64,000 nucleotides of DNA, taken from Numida meleagris (lineage: Eukaryota > Chordata > Aves > Galliformes > Numididae). The notes below the pieces were generated by a model that was not told where the DNA came from, searched no databases, and saw only the letters and a program-made list of their open reading frames with translations. Each line of letters starts with the position of its first letter. Positions within the stretch are counted from its first letter, which is position 1. A program made the position numbers and the translations under genes. Shown here piece by piece: positions 37,701 through 50,783 of the stretch. The DNA is taken from assembly GCF_002078875.1 (NCBI RefSeq), contig NC_034421.1:1960917-2024916 (forward strand), written 5' to 3'.

Positions 37701-39079
37701 GTACACGTGTACATGCATCAACTTAGGTGAACCGAGCCGAGCACGCAGTGGTGGGGCATTGCACAAGCTCCCTTAGGTGCTGAGGGAGTGTAGGACCCCC
37801 CGCCACTAAGTGCTTCTTTGATTTCATTTTAGATAAGGACATTCCAATGGTAAAATCCAAACCTTGATAACGGCGATGAAAAATGAAACTGGCATTGAGT
37901 GCTCGCTACCATTCCTGTTGATTTTTTTTTTCTTTTTTCCTCACAAAGACACGAGCAAGGTCTTTCTACATGAAAACTACAATGTGGCACCGGGGCAAGG
38001 TTAGGCTCAGCCTCACAGCATCCTTGCTGGGCAGCACTATAGCCGATGCCAGGATGTGGCAATTCAGTGCAGTGCAGTGCACACACCACATGCGCTGTGC
38101 TATGCAGAGACAGTTTTCACATCCATTCCTCTGCACAGCTGAGGAAATAAAAGCCCCTCAGCTGGTGCAGTAGCCCTGATGAAGCATCACCTCTCCAGTC
38201 CCCAAGCATCTGCAGGTGTTATTGATTCCCCCAAAGCCACAGACTTGAGTCCAGTGCTGCCCCCAGCTGTGGCAGTGGCACATTCAGATGGCAGCAGCAC
38301 ACGCTTCCAAGATGTGCTCACAAAGTCATCCGCCTCCTGTTTTGCAGTAGAGCTGATTTCCACAGCTCCAGCTTTGAAAGTCACATGTGCTTTGTGTTTT
38401 TCCCCAGTGCAGGATGAGACTGGAGACACGAGGCCATGGCTGAGGCTGCCCGGCTGACCCGCTGGGCTGGAGCTGCTTGCAGGGGAGCACTGCCAAGGAA
38501 GGGTTTGTAACATCTCCTGTTCTTTTCCTTTCAAGTGGTTTATTTTTGTTTGTTATTTTCTGTGTATTTTTTTTTTTTTCTGAAGACTTGCTGAGTTTGG
38601 GGGAAAAAAATCCCACAACGATCAGGATCAACCTGCTTTGGCCACAGATCTCACAGGGGCATACAGAGAGCCACTTCAGGCTGCTGTCTGCACAAGGGAG
38701 GTTTGATCTTTCAAAACTTGCTTTGTCAGAATCCCTTTGCGAGAGAAAAGCAGTGATTAATGTTGATGCCAATTGCAGGGGAGGCCACGGAACACCTGCC
38801 ACTGCTTTCCTCCCACCATCCAGCAAAAGGGGAAGGTGGCTCAGGGAGAGGGGTACTGGGAGTGTTGGCTTTGCTGCTCTTCAGTGGATGCTTTGCAGGT
38901 CGTTATTATGGGGATGGGTGGTGATGTGGCCCAGTGACACACAGAACTGTGCTATCTGCAGCAGGGGCAGAAGTCCACTTGTGCAGCAGCACTCCAACGT
39001 TAGAAGCCCAGAAGGACACAGCACCTTTCTGGAAATGAGAGATGTAAAGGTAAGGGGCAGGCATCAGCTCCGCCTCCTC
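31772..39079. other. Gene-free flank
   Basis: About 7 kb with no recognised exon or RNA gene. It contains an 18-base T run (32484-32501), a TATTTATTTATTTA repeat (about 32700-32715), an AAT repeat (about 36211-36224) and a CAGTG repeat (about 38065-38080). The open frame at 38477-39145 starts at a non-ATG codon, is low in recognisable domains and is taken as chance. Confidence 0.5.
32484..32501. repeat. Poly(T) run, 18 bases
   Basis: An uninterrupted T homopolymer flanked by ATTATC and AACCC; no retroposon body was recognised beside it. Confidence 0.9.
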
Positions 39080-39350
39080 CCCACGCCTGTCTTTAATATC
39101 TCATTATTGGCACTAATGACTGATTATACATCTCCAGTCTTTTGACCTTTAATAATTTCTGTACCAACATGCTTTACTGCTTTCCGGGGGAAATGTTATC
39201 TGAAGTGTGAAATTAACCATTCTTTTGTTATGAAATCACCACTTGGCCATCACCGCTGAATAGTTGCAAACCTGAAACATATTTGAACTGTTTCCAAGTT
39301 CATCTAGAGCGTGACCTTGTGTGTTTTAATAATTATAATTTCCTAAGTAA
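39080..39350. promoter_or_regulatory. Candidate conserved non-coding element
   Basis: A repeat-free, AT-rich stretch with closely packed cores: CTAATGACTGATTATA near 39113, TTGACCTTTAATAATTT near 39143, AAATTAACC near 39211, and TTTTAATAATTATAATTTCC near 39324. It sits next to GC-richer ordinary DNA. The call rests on composition only. Confidence 0.3.
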
Positions 39351-40369
39351 AGCACAACTCTAGAACCGGAGAAAAAATGTACAGACAGCTGCAGGGGTGG
39401 GGATGGCTGACTGCAATGAGGAGCTTCACAAATACAGCAGGAGGAAGGCCATAAATCTCCAAAATCAAAGTGCTTTCTCATTTTAACCCCTGGTGTGCAG
39501 GAGTGCCCCAACGATCCAAAGGAGCAGATCTTCCCATGGGCTGCCCTGGTGGCAGCGGAGGTGGGAAACGTGCAGGGAGAATGAGGATGAGGAGGAGAAT
39601 CAGGTTCCGAGTTGATCTTCCTTTTCCCAGCAAGCTGCTCTGGTCTCAGATTTGTATCTCTGGCATACTGGTGTAAATCAGCTGAAAGCAGCAGGATTTG
39701 CCCCTGCCCTGCAGAGACGTGAGCAGCACTCAGGCGCACAGCCGCGGTATGCGTGCACATGTGAGTAATACCATTGGAATCAAGGACTTGAAAGAGGAGC
39801 GCGCACATGAGTAATGTTTTGTAGATACAAGGGCTGGAATCTGGGCCACACGGCTCAGGACAGAGAGACGTGTCAGTTCTGCATAAATAACGCAGGCATC
39901 CAGCTTCAACACCACAACCTACTTAGCAGGGCGAAAGTCGCCCTTTCCATCTCAGATCCAGGAGAGCTGAGGCCGAGCAGGAGGTCACCTCCTGAGCCAC
40001 AGATGAGCCCAGGTGCTGGGTGCTCCTAATGCCCAGTGCTGCGAGTTCAGTTGGGGCAATGGATGGGAGTGCTGTGTTTTGTGCTGCAGTTTTCTTGGAA
40101 GGAGAGCCTGCTGCAGCAGATAGGCAGCCCTGCTGCAGGGGAATGTGGACCACAGCAGGAGGAAATAGCCTCTGTTTCTCCTCCAGGCACTTTCCCTCTG
40201 TGTAACAATCACCTCTTAAGGCCTCAATGAAACGGGGTTAAAAAAAAATAAAAGGAGAGAGCCAGAGCGACAGACCACCCAGGTCAGGGTGCGTTTATCA
40301 GGCATGCATCACTCCGTGCAATGTAAGGCTGCTCTGAGGCACTTCTGGGAGATTTTACCAGCAATATGA

Positions 40370-40930
40370 CTAACACAACACTTGGCAAAGCAAAGACTAA
40401 TAGTGTGATTGTTCTGCCGGCTTCTCCCCTTCTCGAGCAATATCGTGCTGAGCAGTGTTCGAGTTAGCGATCTGAAAGGCCTTTTCATTATTGTATCGAA
40501 AACTCCTCTGACTGCAGATCTCTTAATCAAAGGACTTTTATGTAAAGTCACATTTTTTCCAAAACCAGAAAAGTTCAGGCTCAGAGCATAAACATTAGAC
40601 TCATTATTTAGAAATAGCAAGCAAGTCCTCTGGGTTCTGGTATCAGATCAAAGCTAAAAAATTAAATTGCTAGAAAAAAAAAAATTAGCTCATTTTGGGG
40701 ATCAGCATATTTCTTGTTTGCTTTTTTATTATGTAGCTAAAAAAAGGAATAGTGAGATTCTGTCGGTGGTTTTCAAGTGTTTTCCAAAACTGGAAGGATG
40801 CTGCATGCTGAGCGCTTCCACCGTCTGCGGAGGCAGAAAATATTTTGTTGACATGACAATAAAAAACATTCTGCAGAGTGATCGCATTATTTCCCTCTCT
40901 GCCGTTTGTAGCCACAAGCAAGCAGCGTGA
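40370..40930. promoter_or_regulatory. Candidate conserved non-coding element
   Basis: AT-rich sequence that retains many CpGs (40417, 40433, 40444, 40459, 40468, 40498, 40765, 40812, 40827, 40882, 40901) and has cores such as CTTAATCAAAG (TCF/LEF-like, near 40523), AAATTAAATT (near 40660) and a GACATGACAATAAAA stretch (near 40850). No transposon similarity was seen. Retained CpGs in AT-rich DNA suggest selection or lack of methylation, but this was not tested. Confidence 0.33.
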
Positions 40931-41980
40931 GCACCGCGCTCCTGTGGAAAAGAAACCCATGTTCAGCTACCGGTGCCTTTGGGATGGAGACTGGGGCCTG
41001 CCCCAACACATCGAGGAAGGGTTCCCATCCAGGCTGCGGGCAATTGGGCACTGGTTCCCACAGAGTGTGGCCTGGCCTCGTGCTGCTGCACCAAAGGAAT
41101 CGCTGCTTGGGGCTGCCCAGTGGTAACCCGTGGCAAAGCTAATGAGTTTATCGTTGTTAAGAGGTCTAGACCCACATCTCCAGTTGCCAATGCTTTTTCT
41201 CTCTTCTCCTTGCCCGTGGTCTCCACCTGCTTTTTCAGGCTGTGGACGCACGCAGTGGGATGGGCTCTTGGTGCGGAAGTCGCTGGGTGTGGGGATGGAT
41301 GAGAGCCACGCACGCAGGGCAGCCATGGCCACCACCAGTGCTGCCTCCATCCAGGGCAAATCCCACTCTGGAGACCTACAGCAGCAATTCCCACCACCCT
41401 CAAGGTGCACCCGAGGTGCTGGCTCCTACGCTGACCACGGGGCACAGCAGGAGATGGGGGAACCAAGGACTGGTGTTTGGGGTTGCTTTTTTTTTTGCAG
41501 TTTTCTTCCTGACTCATTTACTCATTTCCCCAACACCGATTACTGACTGTGCTCACAAGGGAAACAAGAATAACTCCAATTCCTGCTGATGTTTGTGAAC
41601 TTTGCACATGCCTTGCTTCCGAGGGAGGTGGGACTCTCATGGAATACTGGAGCGAGCAGATGGCCGAGGGCTGAGGAATGGCAGAAATGCCCTCATGCGT
41701 TCTGTTTGTGATACTGCCACTGATGGGATTCACTTAATCACACGGTAAGGCAGCTTCAGAGCAGCTTTACACCAGTCCTTAAGACGTTTCCCTTATCTCT
41801 GACTTTCTGTGGCCTGCTGGGCTTTTTCCTAGCTCGTTCCTCTGTCACCTAGAAATGGCTCAGAGTGCTTGTTCCTCAGGACGTGTGAGTTTTCTCCATG
41901 ACTCGGCCACAGTCTCCCTGCTTGCCTGTCATAAGACATTCCATCTTTTTGTTTCTAAGGTCCCCATCTGTACGGAGAGG

Positions 41981-42047
41981 CCAATAATGAGAGGAAAATG
42001 GGCAGAGTAGGGCCAGCAATGATGAGAGGAAAATGGGCAGAGTAGGG
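41981..42047. repeat. Tandem duplication of a 32-35 base unit
   Basis: Two adjacent copies share ATGAGAGGAAAATGGGCAGA plus the following GTAGGG. They differ only by a three-base insertion and one change near the 5' end (CCAATA versus CCAGCAATG). This is a recent local slippage or unequal-exchange event in non-coding DNA. Confidence 0.9.
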
Positions 42048-45000
42048 CCAGCTACATACAGATCCTCAAGTGTTGAGGGGCCGTACAGCTTCTTAAATGA
42101 ATTGGTCACATGATACTGTTTTCGGGGGGTTTTATTTTGGTCCTTTACTGGGTAACTGAAGCTTCACAGACTTTAGGAATCTGAAAAATGCATATCAGTT
42201 ATTTATGTACAAACAGCTTTCTCACAGCAATCTGAGGTTCTCGTAGGCAAGAGAGCCCTTCTGTGAGCACTGCAGCAAGCAACCACCTGTTTCCAAAAAT
42301 GTTAGGATTCCCACAGCTGGAATGAAGAGTTGGTATTCAGGATATAAACACAAATTTTCCATCTCTACAATGCAACACTAGCTGTGATGCCCACCATCAA
42401 ACGTCCTCCACCAAGAAATACATCTATTTCTCTGTATTTCTAAGCTTTCCAAATGGCCATCCCCTTCTCCATTTAATAAGATCTGCATTCCTCTGGCTTA
42501 GCTTTTGCTTTTGCAATGGGCTTGGCACCCAGAGACACATGTCCAACTAGTAGGAAGCCCAAGGACACAGGTGGATGAACTTGGTCCTCCAGCTGCTATC
42601 CAGCGGGAGATGCATAGCCATCAAATTCAGCCCCACACCAAGTGAAAGGCTTCTGCTACAGTGAGGGGATGTAATTGGACCTTGTAAGCTCCGTGACACG
42701 GGAACAAATTGCTCAGAAATCCAAGCTTCAACAGGCAGGTCTGCACTCTGTTGCTAGCTGGTCTCAGGCAAATGACTGCTGTATGCATGGTAAAGGTTAG
42801 GAGTCAGCTGATGCAGAGATGGCAGCTGCACTGGGTGCTCTGCAATTAACATGCCATCTTGGGTAAGGAAGAACAATAGGTAAGTGCCTTCTGGCAGCCT
42901 GCTTCCGTGCTCCCATTCAGCCCGCGATGTGTTCTTTGGGGAAGCGCTACTTGAGAAAGCAAAAGATAAATCAGTGTATGGTAGAACAATAACAGGATCT
43001 TTGGCTCGTGGCTGGGAGCTGAGGGACAACAGAGTCCAAGCTCATCTGCCAGTTCAGTGAAATGGCATGATACTGTATATCAAGCAAGGGAAAAGAGAAA
43101 GGCTGTCCTGCAAGCAGTGCTGGGCATGGTGAAGAGAGACTGGTGGAAAGAACTGGACTCAAGGAGGAATGAGTGGTTCTTTCTTATATGTCCTTTCCTT
43201 AAATACATGCAACGCAGTCCAATGAAGCTCAGATCACTTTCCACAGCAGTGATGGTTGAATATGGATGGGCATGGCAAGCTGGTGTGGGAAGCCAAGTGA
43301 GCAGCTGGCCAAAGCCCTCATAGCCAAGGGAGCTCAGTGCTGGCTGCCCAGGGCCTGGCCATGGAGTGACCCCATGCTCCATGCTCCTCTACAGTGATAA
43401 CAGCATTGCTTCCACACTGTTGCCCCCATACCAGCACAGAGAAGCTGCTTTCAAGGAAATGGGAACACCACCAGCGCAAATTGCTCCAGTTTGAATTGTT
43501 AATGGACCTTCAGACACCATGAAAGTCAGAAGGGCAATGTGGCTGTGGCCTAAACCTCTCTCTCACACTGGGAGAGGGAAGGGTTGGCACTAAAGAGATG
43601 TGATGTTGTGTTTGAAGGAAACAATCAACCTATTTTTCTCTCTAGAAGGGAGCAAACTGGCCATAGCTGCAAATTAACTCCAGCAATCCACTTCAGATCC
43701 AGGGAGAAAATAATTTTGTTTCATTTTCATCACAAATTTCAGAAGTTAAGGATTAGAAAGCATTGATTTTAAAAAGGAAACACAGTAAGGTTTTATGACC
43801 TTATAGTTAAAACTGCATGACTGTCTGTAAAGATAGAAATAAGGACATTATGAGACTTGTAATGAGAAGAACTTAGGACTCTAGTCTCCAGGATAACATA
43901 AGAATTCTGGTTCTCTAAAACTCTGATGTGGCTTTTGAAGCCCAGGCTTTGCCCTTCAGTCCCCCTCTTGTTCCTTGCATGCATGGATACCTGGCCTTTG
44001 CTCTTTGCCTCTGTGTCCTGAGCCCCTCTGAGCAATTTTCAAACATTTCTGGGCTACAGTCTCTGTTTCATAACAGAACCTATCTCTTCCCTTCCATATC
44101 TATACTTCTATAGCATCTCTTCTTACTGGTATTACTTACTCCTAATAACTGTAATTATATTATGGATCTCTGTCAAGCTTCTAGGAACAAAGCTTTGATG
44201 AAGAATTCTATACAAAATAGACCTCTATCACAGGAAATTTGCACCATGGCAAAGAGACGAGGAAGTTGTTTGATCATTACTTTTATCTAGAACAAATTGC
44301 ACATAATAACATAATAATATTTTCTACCAGATTCTGTTTCTCAGACAAGCACAATTTTTTTTGTAAATTAATCTGCATTTAACTGAATCATCTATGTATA
44401 TCTGAGTCCCCAACATAAGATACTTAAATGTGCATTAAAAAATAAACAAATGACTAATTCACTGAATGCAGTCCTTGTTTCGCTGCCCTTGACATAGCCC
44501 TAGAAACTCAAAACTTTTGTATTGACTTAAGATAAGTGCCATGAGACCATTAAGCAATCCATTGTTCTTATGGTACCCAATAATCTAGTCTCTTTATTTA
44601 AATATGATAGGAAGTAATCCCAGAGCCAATGAAAGCATGGAACCAACTAGGTGTAACGTTCCACAAAGGCTATATTGCATGGAAGAGTTCAGCTCCTTAT
44701 CTGGAAAACAGTTGGCTGTGACCCTATTAAACAATTATATATTATCAGTTTTACTTGGCAACATTTATGTGTCAAAATGTGTCATGGGTTTCACAGCTTA
44801 GTTCCAGAAATAGACTGTGATCTGGGTGACATCATACTTCTCAGTAAAACCCTTTTTTTTTGCTTTTCTTCCTTTCATAACCACTTGTATTCCCGCTATT
44901 CCCAGCCCTACGCTGGGTCTGCTCAGGTCAGCAAGGCGGAACGAGCTCTTCCCACAGTTTGGCTCCATGGCACGTCAGATGGGTTGAAAAGTTTACCAAA

Positions 45001-46288
45001 ACAGTGCCGGTCACCAGGTGACAAACAGGAACCTTGGTGGCTCTGCTACGGCAGAGCAGGAAAAACACGGAAACTTTGGTGGGGACGGTTTATAGCAATA
45101 ACCACTGCGCAATGACGAGACACCAAAGGTTGTCAATGATTGAATGGGGCTGTCGGTTCACTTCATGATGTAAAGGGATAAGAATGCATTACGGCTGGGA
45201 GGTGCAGCTCCCGTAACTCTAACAACATCCGTGGATGTGCTGCTCAGAGCGCCTGGCCCGAGGCACAGGGGAGATGTCGGATGGTGAAAGATTAGGAACA
45301 GCTACAACTGGGGACGGCTGAAAGTCTCCTCTCAGAAGCTAATCGGGATTTTTAAACAGTAAGCAACTGGATTCTTAAATGCAAAGTGGGAGAAAGCGGC
45401 ATTGTGAAACTGCATTGCAAAATTCTATTAAGTCAAGGTTGCAAACAGCTACGTAACTGTCTGTTGTGTATGAGGGGGAAGTCTGGGCGCCATTTTAATG
45501 AGTCATGATCAAACAGCATGCTGTCATCTCAATTTTTTCTCAAGTGCATATCAGGAAACATAAATTCTAGAATGTTTAGCACTCAAAGAAGAAAGTATAT
45601 AAGGTTTTCTGCCCTCTGTATGCCGGTCCTTTCCTTCAAAATATTAAGAAATGGTGCATTATAATTAAAAATATAAAAGCAGTTACCGTGGTAAACTTGA
45701 GGTCTTCATGAACTAATCCACAGACCACAACATCTTCCTTTATTTTGAAGGATTACTTTTCTGGATTGAAGCATAACTGCATTTAACCTCGAAATCTGGA
45801 CAAACATCCTCCAGGTTGTAAGCTGAAGGAAATACGTAAGAAAGGAAAACAAATTAAAAAAAGACATATGAAAAGTTTTCTCAGAATCACTCAGGAAAAC
45901 TAATCTGAAACAACTAACCTAAATTTGGGAGTGGAGTACTTCTACCACATTAAAATCCAGGACAACATTACTCAAGTTTTAGCTATTGCGGTTTTTATTT
46001 AATTTATTTTGGAAATGAATTAAGCAACAATGAAGTTAAGGCTCTTTCGTCACAAGCTGAAGAAAAGCTGAATAATGTACTTCAAGGTTTTTTAATTTTT
46101 TTTGGAAGCTCCTTTGAGGTTCTTCATACAAACAGCCCTTCTCTGATCAATCAGCACCTGAATGTGGAATGTTCCTGTCAATTCCTATGACAGTCTGGAA
46201 GTGACAATGGCTTCTTCTGTGACACTGAGAACCTCAATATAAAGACATATTTAAGAATTTATTGTGTTTTCCGCTTCTTTACCATTTC

Positions 46289-46311
46289 TTTTTTTTTTTT
46301 TTTTTTTTTTT
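46289..46311. repeat. Poly(T) run, 23 bases
   Basis: An uninterrupted T homopolymer. On the minus strand it would be a poly(A) tail-like run, but no retroposed gene or SINE body was recognised next to it. Confidence 0.9.
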
Positions 46312-49300
46312 CCGAAAGCCAGGAGCAAAATAAGAAAGAGAGAAGGGAAGAAGGGTAAAAACACGGTGGAACTGCAGAACAAACAAGATGGCAAAATAAC
46401 AAAACTATTTTTTAATAAGCTGGGAATTTGCCTCAGTATGCAGTTCTTGGAGGAGAGGCAGCTCTGTGAGCTGGCCAGGTTCCCCGCAGCAGACATATGG
46501 ACACCTGGAAGGAGAGACAAAAAGAGCGTCACTCTTGTGCAAGCCTAAGGTTACATTTTTGTGACAAGTTTAAGTACTCCTTATTAAGGAAGGCTTGAAA
46601 GGCTGCAAGAACGATAAACCTCAGTTTTTAGTGGCTCAGTGATAACCAGGCATTGAATAGGGATCTTTATTCTCCCTACGAAGGATAACTGCTAACACTG
46701 AGGAGCTGCACTGCTGGAAAGCTGTATTTGAGAGGGTAGTCCAGTGGGAGAAAATAGAAAGCACAGAGAAAAATGCTCTGGAGATGTGGAGGGAGAGCGG
46801 AGGAAAAAATGCTATAAATAAAAGCTATATTTGAATTAAACTGTTTGTGATCTTTGATGAATGACATTTCGTAAAGGCACAGAGGAACAAGAACTGCAGT
46901 GAGGGAGGCAAATGCCCACTGGAGATCCAGGAGGTATTTCCCAGAGTCCCAGCCCTGAGGCTGAATGGGACAGAGCTGTTCTTGCCCAAGGAAAAACCCA
47001 AGGTGAAGGACTGTAAAATGCAAAGGAGAAGAGAGGCATCATTCTCTCACTGGGGCTGAGCAAGGGGTAGAGGAGGATCAGGCACTAAATATTGTTCATG
47101 TGCCAACTTGTTCTTCCAAACAAAGCAATGGAAAACTCCTTTGCTCTGTGATGATTTTAGTGGCCTTTCTAAACCCCAATTCATCAGTTAATTCTCTAGC
47201 ACGACTTTTGTTTTAATCTATTGCATGGAGGCCAGGTCTCGTTGTGAAGATGATGGGAGGGAGCTATGGAGCAGCGCACCATCTCCAGGGATGTGACATG
47301 GAGCGTGTGGCAGCGGCACAACGGTGTGGGGAGCTGGAGGGGCTGGGAAAGGGGAGGGTGAGCACTACTTACTGACCATCTTTGCTTCAGGAGGACCTGA
47401 ATTACACCTGAAGACCAGCAATTGGCCGCAGTTCCTTTGCATCTTTCTGTGGTAGCTCTGGGGACTGTTGCTGGTGACATCTGTGGCAAACAAGCCTTGG
47501 TAAATGAAGCAATAGCCAAAGAGCTGATCTGCTCCATCTGAGTCACGGGTGCTATGAAATGCATTTGTCTTGTTTGTCATCTCTTCTTGTTGGGATCCAA
47601 CACAGAGGTCTCTCCTAGGGCAGACAGGCTGGAAACAGACAGCCAGTGCTTCCTGTGGCTTTCATGGAAGATGAATTTCTAGCAACAAGTGAGAGAGTGG
47701 GGAACTCTGGGTCCTTCTTAATGCACCAAAAAGGAAGGGGGGAGGAGTATTTCTCCCCCTTGCAGAGATTTTCCTTAAAACTGAGCAGTTCTATTTTGGT
47801 CGAAGTATGTGCTAACGGATGTGGAAGTGCATCACTCTGGTAGATTTCAGCCACCACTTGCGACATTTGTTTCTAAAGGGAAATGTGTTTTGCCATCATG
47901 ACTTACAGCAGCGCTATTCCCTCTCCTCATTCTCATACTCCATGAGCGGCAACAGCATCAGCTCAAACAGCAAGGCAGCTCTGATGGGGAAGTATGGGAT
48001 TACCTGAAGGCAATTTAAAACAATCACACAGGTTGCAGGTGTTTTACTGGAGTGGTTCAGAGGTACTCTCTCATTAGGGCTTGACACAGATGTCTCTTTA
48101 TGTTTTAGAACTTGTAATGAGCTGCCAAACCTCTTAACACATCCTGGGGAGGGGCATTACGGATACCACTGTGCCTCATGAAGCACTAGGATAGGCCTAA
48201 TGCATGTCTCGGCATAAATACAGTTCCTGAGCTGCTGTTTGTATGCTTCTGCATCAGGATTTGGACTGTTTGCACTCTTACATGAACATCTATAAAGTGT
48301 GTTTCAAAGTCCTCATCAGCTCATGTCCTGGTGTCACACGTTTATCAGAGCATGGCTTAGCCCAGGGAGGATCCAGGCTCTGGCACTGGCCACCCAGATG
48401 TTATCTTTAAGCACCAAGCTTTGTTTCTCACACACAGCCTGAAAAAAAGCACAGAATCTACTGTGCAGAACATTCCTTGGGGCACCACCATTTCAGTAAC
48501 ACTTCATGTTCCGCTGTGGCTGTGGAGCACCCAGCCCACGTTACCACTTGGTTCACTAAGAGGCTGAAGTCACTTGTGTGTTAGCTGTCATGACAGAAAA
48601 TGGCAGCCTTGCAATGGTGGGGGAAGCACGGCCAGGCCTCTCTGCTCTGTCCGGCCTTACGCTGCTGTGGTTATGGCTGCTGCAGGGCTCGCCTGCTAAA
48701 AGGCTCTGGCCAGACTCCTCCCATCTCTTAGGTTCTGGCTGAAGGACAATGTAAGCCAAGGAAGCTGATTTTCTACATAAGCATAGGTGAAGGAAGGCAG
48801 ACTGGAAGAATTTTGATTTGTTCTTGCTGTTCAATGGGTTGGAGGTGCCCTGATATTTGTGAAGGGTCTGTGAAAGTACGAAATCACTGATTTTTACTTA
48901 AAATAGGCAGATGTTAACATGGATGCAGAAGAGTAAAAGGGTGTCTCTGCTGACCTAATCTCTGGGGCTTGCAGCATTCCATGTTGGAGTAGCAGGGCAC
49001 CCGTGGCCCATGCATGCTCCAATGTTGGATGACTTCTTCATACCAGAAGCAGAGCTGGAGGGGACAGGCAGCAGTACTCATGATCTGTCATGAACATCGG
49101 ATATGTGCGGTCACAAGCATCCTGTCCTTGGATGTCACAAGTCAACCTGTGGCAAGAAAATGCATTTCTCAAACACGTCTGTTGACTTTTCAGAACAAGT
49201 TGCACAGACGCTCACCTTTCTTTTCTAAAAAAAGGATTGTGTTGTAGCCAACACTGCTATAAGAGCTCAGGAACAAATAAATGTGTGGCACACCTCCAAG

Positions 49301-49769
49301 GGGTTTTCCCTCTTGTTTTCTCACAATTGACAAAGAAGCTAATGTTGTTTAAGAGTAAGGCAGGATGACAAATCCATGCATGTGCTCTACTTCGTAGCTG
49401 TCTGAGCCTGCTGCTGCAGTTTTCTTAGAAACGACAGCATTATTATATGTTTCCTGGCAGAGACTCTCTAAATTGATGCCCATTTTCTTCACTCTGCCCT
49501 GGGAACTGTAAGAAAAAAAAATAATCAATGGTACCCCAGATGGATTAAAACAGGAAATATCAGCTAAAATGTTGGAAAAGCTGGTTGACAAGTGAAAAAA
49601 AATAAATGAAAACAATAATTCAAATTTACCAGTGGGCAGATTTCTTTTGTAGTTTCATAAGTGGATATAAAACTGGAATAATCTCAGCAGAGTACTTGTG
49701 ATCTCTTATACCAAACTGTATCCCAAATTACTTCAGTTTATTCCATGACATTACTTAGGATGCCTACCA

Positions 49770-49832
49770 GCATGGGTTGATTTTATAAAAGTGGGGGTTG
49801 ATTTTATAAAAGTGAGGGTTGATTTTATAAAA
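49770..49832. repeat. 21-bp tandem repeat, three copies
   Basis: The unit GTGGGGGTTGATTTTATAAAA is present three times in a row (49770-49790, 49791-49811, 49812-49832). The first copy diverges at its first four bases and the third by one base. Each unit contains the self-complementary TTTTATAAAA. Confidence 0.9.
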
Positions 49833-50683
49833 GTCTGACATACACATCCAGCAGAGGAAATCTTAGCCAATTAGAAAGGACACAGATAGGTGCCCATTGA
49901 ACATTCAGTCTTGATCTTTGTTGGGACATTCCTAATAGAAAATGACCAGTTAGCTTACTCCATCTCAATGGGGAATCGGTAGGGCTTGTACATAAAGGAA
50001 GCCAAGCTGTGGCATGGAGAGATCCCACACAGCCCATTGCAGCCAAAAGAACTTCTCCCCTGCCTCGTTAGCTGATCTCGTGTGTCTAGCATTTCCCATC
50101 GCTAGGGAGGCAGGCTTGAAAGTTCATCTGGAAGGGGTACAAGGAGTTTGCCGTGGAAGTGCTACCGTGAAGTTACGATCTGATAAGAAGGAGAGACAAA
50201 CCAGAGCCGGCTAATAGCTCTCTTCCTCCTCCTGGTTCTGCCACTTACCTCTGGCTGCCCTTCTCCCGGACTGTGTTTTAGGACAGAGAAATATGAATTT
50301 GTGATTGCATGAAAACTCCTCATAACCTCTAACAATATTGCTGACTTCTCATATCTTAGAAGCCTACTTAAATTACAATAAAACACTCTGAAAGTTTCCC
50401 CCTCTTTCTCCTGCTTCCTGTAATTAGATTTATGCTCTGCCCTGACTCTCATAACAACAGTGGGTTTATAATTTTTCCACACGTCGAGCAGATCCTGCTG
50501 CAGAAGATCCATGGCTATGTGAGAAAGAGCAGCACTGAGAGAGCTGGAGAAGAGTTTATACCTGAAGGAAAGGTCTCATAGCATCACTACTGGGGTTTGA
50601 TGAAGAGTGATGATCTTTCATGCTTTTGCTGAAGAATAGACTATGACCCTGAATGCTTCTGTAGAATGGAACCACCGGGACAG

Positions 50684-50783
50684 AGTCCTGGGAAGATGTG
50701 CTAGGTGACCCAGCTTGAGTAAGAGTTGGGCGTGAGGACCTCCAGCAGTCCCTTCCAACCTCAACTATTCCATGACTCTGTGA
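50684..50783 (+). mobile_element. CR1 retroposon tail fragment
   Basis: The stretch reads AGTCCTGGG, then TGCTAGGTGACCCAGCTTGA, then GACCTCCAGCAGTCCCTTCC, AACCTCAACTATTCC and ATGACTCTGTGA. This is the last ~100 bases of a bird CR1 element with its tail repeats. It may extend further upstream in degenerate form (from about 50520). Confidence 0.88.

Larger units (their letters stand above)
40931..50683. other. Gene-free flank with small tandem duplications
   Basis: No exon, RNA gene or CR1 tail was recognised in nearly 10 kb. A GC-rich part (40960-41480) produces long frames on both strands, typical of composition. An AT-rich stretch at about 45400-45720 (ATGAGTCATGATCAAAC, AATTAAAAATATAAAAGC) may be regulatory. 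Local duplications lie at 41981-42047 and 49770-49832, and a T run at 46289-46311. Confidence 0.5.

Noticed and set aside
38477..39145. Plus-strand open frame of 222 codons
   Set aside because: It starts at TTG, includes a low-complexity T-rich part coding for a Phe run, and its end overlaps a likely regulatory block. No family resemblance.
40963..41517. Long overlapping frames on both strands
   Set aside because: Several frames are open at once across a GC-rich stretch, which is a composition effect, and none resembles a known protein.
46289..46311. Poly(T) run as the tail of a retroposed gene on the minus strand
   Set aside because: The sequence that would be the body shows no gene, SINE or target-site duplication.
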